A DNA stretch of 17,517 nt from JASGDB01 sp049841315 (GTDB lineage: Bacteria; Bacteroidota; Bacteroidia; Flavobacteriales; Weeksellaceae), in contig JASGDB010000044.1 in assembly GCA_049841315.1 (NCBI GenBank), forward strand, positions 1 to 17,517, in the 5' to 3' direction. The notes under the pieces were generated by a model that was given only the letters and a program-made list of their open reading frames with translations, did no database searches and was not told the origin of the DNA. The translations under genes were made by a program, and so were the position numbers. Positions 1 through 9,200 of the stretch are shown one piece after another. Each line of letters opens with the position of its first letter. Positions within the stretch are counted from its first letter, which is position 1.

Positions 1-2
1 AA

Positions 3-149
3 AAGCGTTATACTTATGCCGGATTGTGTGAAAAACTCCAAAATATGATGGCAGTCAAAGACCGAACAGCAAAGAGTTACATTAAATTTATGCGTGAAAA
101 AGGATTGATTGTCAAAGATTCTGAAAACACTTATGAACTCAAAAAGTAA
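3..149 (+). CDS. C-terminal end of a winged-helix DNA-binding protein (partial)
   Basis: An open frame enters at the left edge and ends at TAA 147-149, giving the last 48 residues of a protein that starts outside the window. The visible part reads as a winged-helix HTH: a helix, the phrase AVKDRTAKSYIKFM (a recognition-helix-like stretch), then REKGLIVKD (the wing) and a short tail ENTYELKK. Such a terminal HTH is found on primase- or VirE-N/DUF3987-type proteins that precede DUF3853 genes in Bacteroidota mobile elements. That identity is inferred mainly from the neighbours, since no catalytic part is visible. The next gene starts 58 bases downstream on the same strand. Confidence 0.7.
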   Translation, partial: KRYTYAGLCEKLQNMMAVKDRTAKSYIKFMREKGLIVKDSENTYELKK

Positions 150-207
150 AAGTTTAAAGAAATATTGCAGTTATCTGAAAATCTCTTTTATAAAAACGAA
201 AAACAAT

Positions 208-462
208 ATGAATATCAATCCGAAAAAACCACTACTTGAATTGACTGTTCAGGAATTTCTAGAATTACAACAACTTAATGCTTTAGAAAAAAAGTATGAA
301 TATGGACTTATCGGTTTAGCCAAAGTGCTTGGTTGTTCCCGCTCGAAAGCTGCGAAATTAAAATCCAGCGGAATTTTGGACGATGCCATCATTCAGAACG
401 GACATCATATTATCATTGATAAAGAGAAAGCAATGGAACTTATGGCTCTTCATAAAAAATGA
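208..462 (+). CDS. DUF3853 family small HTH protein
   Basis: An 84-residue protein starting MNINPKKPLLELTVQEF. The hallmarks of DUF3853 are present: LTVQEFLEL near the start, then YGLIGLAKVLGCSRSKAAKLKSSG (residues about 32-55), which is an excisionase/MerR-like HTH, then GILDDAI and NGHHIIID before a C-terminal helix. The frame is open from an ATG at 109, but that start would overlap the end of the upstream gene and add 33 residues unlike the family, so ATG 208 is chosen. Function is not established. The family is typical of conjugative and mobilizable elements of Bacteroidota, where it is presumed to bind DNA. Its stop overlaps the next start (ATGA, 459-462), which implies translational coupling. 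Confidence 0.82.
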   Translation: MNINPKKPLLELTVQEFLELQQLNALEKKYEYGLIGLAKVLGCSRSKAAKLKSSGILDDAIIQNGHHIIIDKEKAMELMALHKK

Positions 463-1163
463 ATTATTCGGAATTAATCCGCCGTTTTTGGGAACACAAT
501 GAAAAACAGCCGTTGGGAGCAGTTGCGGTTTCCCTCTATTTTTTTTTGCTGGAAATATGGGCAAAAAACGATGAACACGATTTCAAACTTTCGGACACCG
601 AAATTTGCGAACGGCTGAAAATCACAAGACCGACCATTATTGCTTTACGCCAAAAACTCAGCAATCTGGGAATGATTCAATATCAATCACAAAACGGACT
701 TCCGGGACAATACAAAATTCTTCGGGAATATCCACCTGTATTATCTGTTTTTGAAAATCCCAAAAAGACGATTCCGAAAAAAAAGAAAACCGCCGGAAAA
801 CCATTACAGAAAAGTAAAATTTTTCTGAATGAAAATTCGTCTGTGGACAATCTTCCGAAAATCTCTCCACCAACTCTCATTCCGATTTCCAGTAACATTC
901 CGCCTTTGGAAGAATTTATGCACTACGCAAAAGCATTGGAAAATTACGTTCCGGAATTGGAAAATCTTATTGAAGAAAAGTATAAAAATTGGCTCGGAAA
1001 CCAGTGGAAAAACGGTTATAACAAACCGATAACGAACTGGAAATCTTCCATAAAAAACGCAATACCTTTTCTACAATCAGAATTGGAATCCGAAAATTCT
1101 GCTCCTGAAAATAAAATTGCTTTGCAAACTATAAAACGACCGAGGTCTATTTTTGATGGGTAA
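459..1163 (+). CDS. Replication-type winged-helix protein with DnaD-like C-terminus
   Basis: A 234-residue protein. Residues about 43-90 form a winged-helix HTH (FKLSDTEICERLKITRPTI, then LRQKLSNLGMIQYQ and a wing ending GQYKIL). A Lys/Pro-rich linker (about 100-150) follows. The C-terminal part carries YKNWLGNQWKNGYNKPITNWKSS (about 183-205), which resembles the end of DnaD/phage replisome-organizer proteins (aromatic residues, then NGYxKPIxNWK). I infer a replication-initiation or regulatory role for a mobile element; no enzyme motif is seen. It is coupled to the DUF3853 gene by a 4-base ATGA overlap. The stop codon (GGG TAA, 1158-1163) coincides with the outer end of the downstream IS1 element, so the last residues may have been altered by the insertion. 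Confidence 0.68.
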   Translation: MNYSELIRRFWEHNEKQPLGAVAVSLYFFLLEIWAKNDEHDFKLSDTEICERLKITRPTIIALRQKLSNLGMIQYQSQNGLPGQYKILREYPPVLSVFENPKKTIPKKKKTAGKPLQKSKIFLNENSSVDNLPKISPPTLIPISSNIPPLEEFMHYAKALENYVPELENLIEEKYKNWLGNQWKNGYNKPITNWKSSIKNAIPFLQSELESENSAPENKIALQTIKRPRSIFDG

Positions 1164-1199
1164 AGATTTGCTTTCATTGGTTGGTTTTCATTTATAATT

Positions 1200-1877
1200 T
1201 TATGACCAGAAATAGATTTTGAGAATTGCGGTAAGAATCACCATACTTTTAGTAAAGCAAATTGTTTTTCTGCAAAACCTTTTCAGACAGGTTCTTATAT
1301 CAAGATTTTTTCTTTCAATGTGATTGGTTCCGTTTTTCCTTGTATTATGAAGATTTTTTGGAATCAGATATTTATAGTTTTTAAGTTTATCTGTATAGAT
1401 TTTCTTTGCTTGGGAAAACAGCAATGTTTTTACAACGGCATTTAAGGTTCTGTTGTTTCTTTTGCCGATATAGAAATTGGCAATCTGTTTAGTTTCTTTG
1501 TCCAAAGCATAAACCAACCATTGTAAATTGTTCTTTTTTCTGATGAAAAACCGCATTTCGTCCAGTTCATATATGTTGCCGAATGACAGAATGGGGCGTT
1601 TGATATTTTTTGCGATGCTGATAATTCTTTTGAGCAATGTAGTTACAGAAATTTTTAAGACTCTTGCTGTGGAGCGGATGCCTAAACCTTCTTTTATGAA
1701 CTGGACAATTTTGGGATTGACATCTTGTTTGTATGCGTTGTATGTATATTGTAAGACACTTGTCTTCTTGCAGCTTTTACATTGGTATCGTTGTTTGCCA
1801 CACGCAGTTTTTCCGTACTTTATAAATTCTGCACTCGTACCAACACAAGTGGAACACAAATAGATTTTGACTTCCAT
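1200..1877 (-). CDS. IS1 family transposase
   Basis: A 225-residue single-frame IS1 transposase (InsAB-like without a frameshift). Cys pairs C8/C11 and C33/C36 form the N-terminal zinc-binding segment, with the typical YGKTACGKQRYQCKSCKK phrase. An HTH follows (GLGIRSTARVLKISVTT, about 65-80). The catalytic DDE acidic residues are visible as D106 (in LDEMRFF), D163 (in YTDKLKN) and E188 (in HIERKNLDIRT, the family signature). The frame has no internal stop and all key residues are present, so it may still be active. It lies between the mobile-element replication genes and the RHS operon and is transcribed in the same direction as the operon. Confidence 0.9.
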   Translation of the reverse strand: MEVKIYLCSTCVGTSAEFIKYGKTACGKQRYQCKSCKKTSVLQYTYNAYKQDVNPKIVQFIKEGLGIRSTARVLKISVTTLLKRIISIAKNIKRPILSFGNIYELDEMRFFIRKKNNLQWLVYALDKETKQIANFYIGKRNNRTLNAVVKTLLFSQAKKIYTDKLKNYKYLIPKNLHNTRKNGTNHIERKNLDIRTCLKRFCRKTICFTKSMVILTAILKIYFWS

Positions 1878-1903
1878 AGATTATTATTTATCCTGTTAAA
1901 AAT

Positions 1904-1933
1904 ATACAGTGCAGGCTTTTGCCTGCACTGTAT
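1904..1933. terminator. Perfect 13-bp hairpin, loop TTTT
   Basis: ATACAGTGCAGGC (1904-1916) and its exact complement (1921-1933) surround a TTTT loop. On the minus strand, the direction of both the operon and the transposase, the stem is followed by ATTTTTAAC, a short T-run, so it could terminate transcription entering from the RHS operon before the transposase start at 1877. On the plus strand it is followed by TGTTAAAC, a weaker context. IS elements often carry such insulators against read-through. The termination role is inferred from structure alone. Confidence 0.5.
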
Positions 1934-2021
1934 TGTTAAACTTATTTGATATTTTTCTCTACAATCCCTATGGTTAATGCAAACCAACACAAGTGAAGCA
2001 TTACCTTAGTATTGACAACTC

Positions 2022-2098
2022 CCCCTCGCTGGCGCGAGCCTCCGGCTCGTGTCCTCTTTTGTATTGGCACAAGTGTGGACACTTGCGCCAGCGAGGGG
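2022..2098. repeat. GC-rich branched palindrome (REP-like)
   Basis: Outer arms CCCCTCGCTGGCGC (2022-2035) and GCGCCAGCGAGGGG (2085-2098) are perfectly complementary over 14 bp. Between them lie two smaller hairpins: GAGCC/GGCTC with a TCC loop (2036-2048) and AAGTGT/ACACTT with a GG loop (2071-2084). Together they would fold as a three-way junction in single-stranded DNA or RNA. The element is far more GC-rich than the DNA around it and sits 8 bases past the stop codon of the lipoprotein gene. The shape suggests a REP/MITE-type dispersed element or a 3' structure ending the operon mRNA. No transposase of the REP-associated type is present in the window. Confidence 0.6.
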
Positions 2099-2105
2099 AT
2101 TACCG

Positions 2106-2555
2106 TTATTCCATTTTTTGAACATAAAATTTAATCGTATCAATTTTTATATTAAAAGATCGTGGTTTACCAGCCGTGATAATTGCATCTTTTGAATTTG
2201 GAAAATATATACTATCATTTTTGATTATGAAAACTCTTTGTAAAATTTCCCAAGAAATTTTTACTTTTTTGTTACACGATTTTATCATAAAAAATGGATT
2301 GCGTATAACACCACCGCCTGATTCTATTTCACAATTACAAGTTTTATTTAAATTATAACATTCAGAGAATGGTGGCATATACCAATCAATTGTATCTCCT
2401 TTCATATCAAGTTTGGGAGACTCATAGTAATCATAAACATATTGAAACTTTGTTTTGATATCAAAAGGTAATTGTTGATAAGTCAATTCCTTTTTATTAT
2501 TTGATGAGCAACTATATATGAAGAATATAGCTACATATCTTAAATGTTTAGCCAT
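2106..2555 (-). CDS. Small lipoprotein, candidate immunity protein for the RHS tip
   Basis: A 149-residue protein I do not recognise as a named family. The start MAKHLRYVAIFFIYSC has basic residues, a short hydrophobic stretch and a lipobox-like IYSC with Cys16, which suggests a lipoprotein exposed in the periplasm or at the outer membrane. The rest is a small soluble domain with four further cysteines (C66, C73, C75, C94) and a central DTIDWYMPPF segment. ATG begins one base after the TAA of the giant RHS gene, so the two are almost certainly co-translated. Position directly after a polymorphic-toxin tip is the classic place for an immunity gene. Membrane-anchored periplasmic immunity would fit a toxin acting on lipids. 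Without homologue data the immunity role remains inference, but the coupling is clear. Confidence 0.7.
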   Translation of the reverse strand: MAKHLRYVAIFFIYSCSSNNKKELTYQQLPFDIKTKFQYVYDYYESPKLDMKGDTIDWYMPPFSECYNLNKTCNCEIESGGGVIRNPFFMIKSCNKKVKISWEILQRVFIIKNDSIYFPNSKDAIITAGKPRSFNIKIDTIKFYVQKME

Positions 2556-2556
2556 A

Positions 2557-3216
2557 TTACTTCTTTTTTATATTTGCTTTTACTTTATCATACCAAATTT
2601 TTACATTTTCAGATTTTTCACCTTGATGATTAGAAATCCAACAACGCAAGCAATTTTTGGGTGAAACTTGATCTTTGTATTCAAATAATTTGTCTGCATC
2701 ATCATATTTTTCAGTTAGGGCACCGGTTCCGGATAAAACTTGTCCAGCACCTGCAATTAGGTCATTTTTTGCATCTACTTGTAAAATATTAATATGGATT
2801 CCTGCAAATTTATCAAATTGATAATCTTTCTCATCAATAATAGGGGTATTAACTAATACAAGATTGATAGTTGGCATCTCAGTCAAACTGCCATCATTCA
2901 TCTTGGATTTTAAATGAGCATATACATCCTTTGTAACAACTCTTGCAACATTTCCTCCATGGCTCTGCCCACCAATAATAATCCCATTTCCATTATACTT
3001 TCCATCCTTAATGTTTGCATCAATAGATCTAATAACAGATGATGATATTCGATGTCCTTCGGCTATTCGACCTGCCTTTCCACCACTCCATAAACTGCCA
3101 GACCATTGATGAGAATTAAATGACCCAAAGTCTCTTTTAAAATTATTTTGAAAATCTCCTTTAAAATAGGTTTTGGCTTCGTAATCTCCTGTGCCATGCA
3201 TAAAATGAACCTGCTT
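2557..3216 (-). other. RHS C-terminal effector domain: alpha/beta-hydrolase (lipase-like)
   Basis: These are the residues after VDPNG (3215-3433 of the giant protein), the exchangeable tip in RHS toxins. FMHGTGD (His3221) resembles the HG oxyanion-hole strand of lipases. IIIGGQSHGGNVAR holds the nucleophile elbow GxSxG with Ser3299. LVLVNTPI is a core strand. The segment ILQVDAKNDLIAG offers Asp3362 or Asp3366, and WISNHQGEKSEN offers His3411, in the right order for a Ser-Asp-His triad. I infer a lipase, phospholipase or esterase effector; substrate and exact family cannot be read from sequence. Part of this stretch is very AT-rich (33 G+C in bases 2761-2880 by hand count), unlike the central RHS region, as expected for an exchanged tip. 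Confidence 0.72.
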
Positions 3217-6200
3217 TCCATTCGGATCTACCAGTATTACTGGGTTTTGGTAACAGTAGATATAAGGATTAAGATTTCCAGAATTAAACACCCCACCATT
3301 GTGTTGTCCATCTCCATAAAACTGCGTTTCCATTACAGGCTGGTAAATTGCCAAAGGGTCAACCGATAGCCAAAAATTTCTATATGGGTCAAAATATCTT
3401 GCGCCGTAATAGTATAACTGCGTTGCCTCGTCTAATTCTTTTCCGTTGTATTTATAAACATTGTTGTAATCGCCAGAACTCTGCTCCATCAGCATCTCGC
3501 CAAACGGCATATATTCATACCAGTTGGTTGTTGCTCCTTTTGCGTTGGTTATTACGCTGCTGCTTCCCAAATGGTCGGGGTGCAGCCAATACGTCTGATA
3601 CTCCAGTTCTTCCGTTGGCTGGTTTATCATACAGTCGTCTAATTTAAAATTATTCCAGTAGTCGCATACTGTTCCGTTCAACAACGCATCACTATAACCA
3701 GACATTAATTTGTTGTAACAAACGGTATTGTGTGTTTTCCTAAATATTTTGGCTAAGTTCAAAATATTATTACTGCAATCTTCTTCGGTTTCTGCGGCAC
3801 TAATCGCCGTAAGTCCCCAATCTATGGCAGGATAGCCCGCTTCGCTTGCCAGGGTATCGGCTTCGGCTTTCAGGGCATCAGACAAGGCGTTCAGCTCTGT
3901 TGTAGTGTCCACAATAAACTCGTGGGACGGCAGGCTGCTTACTTTTGCGGCAATCTTGTTGCTGCCAATGTAGTAATGCTTGTTCAGCTGGCTGCCGCTC
4001 ACTACGGCATAGCCGTTCGGGTAGTAGGTATATGCGCCCATCACGGTATTCGTGCGTATAGGAATGCGCTGTTGCGCTGCTACATTCAAATCGCCGTTTA
4101 TCAATACCAGCCTGCTGCTGCCTTCGCTTTTCAGCGCACGCGTGCCGCCGGCATCATACACATAATGGTGCAGTGCGCCGTCCTGCGCTATGCCTTTCAG
4201 CCTGTTCTGCGGCTCCCAGAAGAGCTGCCTTGTAACCGTGCTTGTGGTTTCCGTATCGCCGCCCTCCGTTATGCGGGTCATATTGCCGTTGGCATCGTAG
4301 GCGTAATATTCGGTGCTTTCTGCCTCCATAGATACCGCAAGCCCCATACCGCAATCCCAAGGCGTGGCATAACTGCCGCCTGTGGTAGAGGTAATGGAGG
4401 AAACAGCATCCGGGTGGTCGTTATCTTCGTAATGGTAAACCATACCTACGCCTTCTTTCGGCGGGCTTTCACAGGCAGAAGTATAAGTCTTCCACCGGGA
4501 GTTTTTGGCTGTAATACCGTGTACGCCGTTATAGGCCATATCCAGCTCGTAATATTTCCGCTCCGCATTGCCCGTTGCCAGTATCTTGGCATAGCTCAGC
4601 CTGCCGAAGCTGTCATAATCAAAGGTTTTTTCCGCCGCAATGGAGATGTCGCCTGTTACCGCTCCATCCAGAGTCGGCACGGTGGTAGAGACGCTTTTGA
4701 TATTGGCATCTTTGTCGTAGATGTAGGTATTCGTCCTGAGGGTTTCTGGCAACGCCGTCAAAAGAGGCGCTCCCAGCAGGGACAATGTTCCCAGCCTGCC
4801 CCAAGGGTCTCTGGTATAATGCGTAGAAGTTCCGTTGCCGGCAACCACCTCCGTCATCTGGTCGTTATAATCATAGGTAACAGAAGACACAATATCAGAA
4901 ACCGCCTCCGTTACCGGCTCCTTGCTTTGGATATTGCTCAGCATTCCGAAGTCGTTGTAGTTGTAATAGACTTCTTCGCCGTCGGGATAGGTAATTTTGT
5001 TAATTCTGTTATAGACATCATACACATAGCCCGTGCGGAAGAGCTTCGGCTGCTGGTTGGGCGCTGTCATAAAGCGTTTTTCTTCCACAATCTGCCCCAG
5101 CTTGCTGTATTTGAACATCTGTATGCCGCTTCGGTCTGTCTGTTTTATCAGTCTTCCGGCACCGTAATCGGCTGCACCCGGCGCACCGTATTCGTATTTC
5201 ACGGTGTATTCGGGATAGTTGATTTGCGCCATTCGGTTGTAATAATAATCGTAGGTAATCTCTTGCTGCAAATCTCTAAGTACCGGATTGTCGTAGGCTA
5301 TCAGATGGTTGTTTTTGTCATAAACATAATTTGACAAGCCGGCATCGGGATGGTTCTCGGATATTCTTCTTCCGAGCCGGTCATAATCATACACGGTATT
5401 TTTGGAATCATTATCCGTAACCTGCACCGTCTGCCCCAGCAGATTGTAATTATAACTTATCCAGAGGTCATCGCTGCCACCGGTTTGTTTTACCGAAGTT
5501 ACCCGTCCGCGCTCATCGGTATAGGTGGTGGTGGAATTTCCTCTCGGGGAAATGACCTGTTTGGAGAACTGCACAGCACCGTTTCGGTCCGTATCATAAC
5601 CGTAAACGGTCTGCGTTGTCAGGGTATCATCTGTATTGCTGTCCGTGGATACGTGTTTCTGTATGGCTTTTACCTGCCTGTCGAGCTCATCATATTTGTA
5701 AGTGATGTAGTAGTTAGCGGCATCATTAGTATTTATTTGGCTACCGGATGAAGGATAATAATTTTTCAGCACTTCGATAATATCGTCATTATCCTTAATA
5801 ACTACATTATTGATGTAGGCCTTCACTATCCTGTCTTTAGTATCTTTTAAAGGTTCTCTCTCAATTGTATAAATATAATATCCCGAATCCGTATCTTGTC
5901 CGATTAGCTTTTTCGTGGCAGTTTTCTCACCCCAATAATCCGTGAACATGCTGCTGTAATAGTAGCTTAAAGATGGCGTAACACCGTTTACGTCAGGAGC
6001 CTTGCGCTTTGTAACCGCTACTTTCCTGTTGGCCTCATTATCAGAGGTTTTATAATACTGTAGCTCTATTGTCCAGTCTGTATCGGTTGGCGATTTGTAT
6101 TTGGTTAATCTTCCAAATGAATCATAATCATATTCAGAGTTTGCACCGTTCAGATCGGTTACAGTTTTAGGAACGCCGAACAGGTAATCGTCATCATATA

Positions 6201-9200
6201 CGGTGCTGCTGGCATAGCCGTAAGCATCGGTTACGGAAGTGATGTAGCTGTGACAGGTCGGGTCATACTGATACTGATAGAACATTCTCTCTCCGGCGGT
6301 ATTTTCCGGAAAGATGGCTTTGGTGCGGTTTCCGTAAGAATCGTATTCGTAGTTGTATTCCGCATAAGACGAATCGTCAATATATCTTTTGATTCCGGTA
6401 ATACTGCCTTTGGCATCTATTGTCGTCTGTGATTTTCGTAAAATATTATCTTCATTGTCGGCAACGATATGTTCCTGCGGGATTCCGGAAACATTGTCTG
6501 CGGTTTCCGGATGGTAGGTAATGCTTACCTTGATGTCGTCGTCGGTATTGCTCAGACCGGTTCCTCTGTCCGTATATTTTAGGACATTGCCGTATTTGTC
6601 ATACCGGTCTATGGTCGTTATGAGGGTCTTGCTGTGAGGCGTTATGCCGTTATACTCTGTTGTAATCGTTTCCGTTTTATAAAGAAGCGGAATAATTCTG
6701 CCGATATCTTTATAAACAGGTTCGGTCTGATTTTCGGATAGGTTATATGTATCCGCAGGCTGGTCAAAATACCGGTAAATATAATTGACCCTTTGTCTTT
6801 CTCTATTAATACTATCGATTGTATAAGTCGATTTTACCAACCCCGTTTTATAAAAATATTTTCTGACATTTTTATCATTATAAGGCACATAAAAGTCCTG
6901 CGAATTGCTGTAGTTGGTTTCGTATTCTGTAACCTGGCTGATTCCGTTAAGTTGTTTGGTTGTTACCTTACCAAATCCGAGAAATGCTCTTTCTCTTCTG
7001 TCCTGAACGCCGTTCTCGTATTTAAAATTATAGGTTTTATACGCCCAATAGGGCCTGTATTCTGCATCCTGATATTGATCATATTCATTGATATTGTCAA
7101 TTTCAACCTGTGTCAGTGCCATTTTGGCAAAGGGCATCTGGTAGGTATTTCCGATTCTGACATTGGTATTAGGATTCACATTGCTATAACTTAATAATAT
7201 TCTTCCTCCCAGCGGATTGGTTACGGTGGTAAGCAGGTTGCTTGTTCCTGATTGGTTTTCAATATAGGATAAATTATTTTCATCATCAGAAACTACTATA
7301 TCGGGTATGCCGTCCCCGTTGAAGTCGCGTAAATCGACTTTTTGAGACGCAACTGTTTTATCATAATTATAGCCTAAGGAAATACAGATTTTTATTTTGA
7401 AAATGGCTAAGCAGACCGTTCCGAAAGCGTTGATCCCTAACGTATTCTGTTCGCTGTTAAGTCCTGTTCCCACATAATCTATCTGCCCTAATTCGATTTC
7501 ATTACCAAATGAATCTCCTGTATTGAACTGAACAAAATAGGTATTGCTGTCATTAGCCGTAACTTTGTCCGGCAAACCGTCTCCGTTCATATCAATAAAA
7601 ACCGTTTTTACCTTTGAATGGGAATGGTTTAATCCTAATCCTAATCTCCAGCTTCCGCCCCATAAATTAACACCTCCTACGCCAATACCTTTTGCCACCG
7701 CACTGTTTTCGAAAAGATTACTTTCCGGATTCCATCCGGATTCAAGAATAAAGCCTTTGCCATTGAAAATATAGACTGTACCGTCCGTTACATAATCGGT
7801 AAGACCGTCCCCGTTGATATCCAGCCACATACTGGAAGTTTTGGATTGGGTTTCGCCATAATTGCCGGACAAGCCGCAAGTAACTTCTGATGACCCCGCG
7901 TGTACCGTAGATTCTCCGTTGGTAGAAACCGATGTTGTGGATGTATTGGAATGTTTGGTAGAGGTAATACCACCGGTACTAAACCCGGCATCTATACCGA
8001 AGTTGAGAGAGCTTGTATATGCTTTCTTATCTCCGACATTCTGAAGGACGCCCTCTCTGAGTTTTCCCGTAATGTCAGTCGTCTGCATCAATCCTCCTTG
8101 AATTACGTCCGGATACTGGTCTCCATTAATGTCTATAAAATGGTCGGCTGTGGTACTTTTTGACCACCCTCCGGAGCCATTAAAAGGTCCTAATCCTCCA
8201 TATATGTTCAGACTGATGTCTTCCGTATGTTTTATGATTCCCATAGGAGTAGCTGTCGTTATCTGAGGTTCTCCCTCTGTTGTAGAAGAAGCCATATACT
8301 GGTTAAGGGCATAAGGAAACATATAATCGCCGTCTATGGAAACGGACTCGGTCGGAGATTGATAAAGACCGGTTTTAGGGTTCAGCTCAAGAGCCGTAAA
8401 ATACCGATATGCAACTTTGCCATTGAGATAATTCAGCAGGCATTCGCTGTAATCGTCAGATGTAGGATCAATATCCTTACATGGATAATCCGGCTCATCT
8501 GTATCATTGTCATAAGTGTCATCATAAAATTTGTCTTCACGCAGAGGCATAGTCTGATTGTTACTGTCAAGATAGTCCGGATTGCTGCCGTTATAGGAAA
8601 ATACGCCCCATCCCTGCCACATTAGTCCCATAGACAGATTGTAATTTCTGTATTCAGAACCTTGCGATCGGTAAGCATAGTAATTCAGTTTTGTATTCGT
8701 CTCTTCGGTAACACACAGATTATTGCTGTACTCAACATTCGGATTATTGGATGCCAAAAATTTTCCCAGGTCATAATCATTGGTGTGTATCTCATAGAAC
8801 AGCCGGCTGTATGTTGCATCTCCATAATAATCGATATAGGGGATTTCCATCTGATGATTGATAATCTTTACCTTCTTTTTTAATGTATAGACAGGATATA
8901 ATTTAGATTGGGTATTATCATAGTAGTTGATATATTTCATTGCAAATGTGACCTCTGTATTTTCAGGAATGTTTGAAGGCACAACCAAAGGAATATTGGC
9001 ACAATCTGTAAATTTTGGATAGTGCCGCTGTTTATTGGTGGTGCTGTAAGAACCAGCTACGGGAATGTTCTGTACTTTGATAGTTTCGGAATAAGGCAGA
9101 TATTCTACCACCATATCAGAATTGACATCTTCTTCTCCCGTGGCGGTAATTTTAATATGAGGTGCCCATTTTATTTTATCCCAGGCAACATTGGTATCCG

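Larger units (their letters stand above)
1159..2005 (-). mobile_element. IS1-family insertion sequence (about 847 bp)
   Basis: The element carries a single transposase gene on the minus strand. Proposed ends are an imperfect inverted repeat: GGTAAAGATTTGCTTTCATTGG at 1159-1180, and 1984-2005, which read on the minus strand gives GGTAATGCTTCACTTGTGTTGG. They match at 15 of 22 positions by hand count, with identical GGTAA outer tips. The length is within the range known for IS1-family members. I see no clear 8-9 bp target duplication (flanks TTTTTGATG and TTAGTATTG), so the insertion may be old, or the ends may be slightly off, or flanking DNA was rearranged. The right side has an unusually long leader (about 128 bp) before the transposase start, containing a strong hairpin. 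Confidence 0.6.

Noticed and set aside
109..207. Upstream ATG start for the DUF3853 gene
   Set aside because: It would overlap the preceding gene by 41 bases and add 33 residues not like the family; ATG 208 fits the family start.
1528..1863. 111-codon plus-strand open frame
   Set aside because: It is the reverse complement shadow of the IS1 transposase gene.
2557..3216. T9SS sorting domain at the end of the RHS protein
   Set aside because: The C-terminus has hydrolase-like motifs and ends in KANIKKK; no YPNP-type start or GxYxVKI-type strand is seen.
3922..5334. 470-codon open frame on the plus strand
   Set aside because: It lies antisense to the RHS YD-repeat region in the GC-rich island; the translation has no recognisable domain and is rich in Arg, Ile and Val as expected from the complement of Tyr/Asp-rich repeats.
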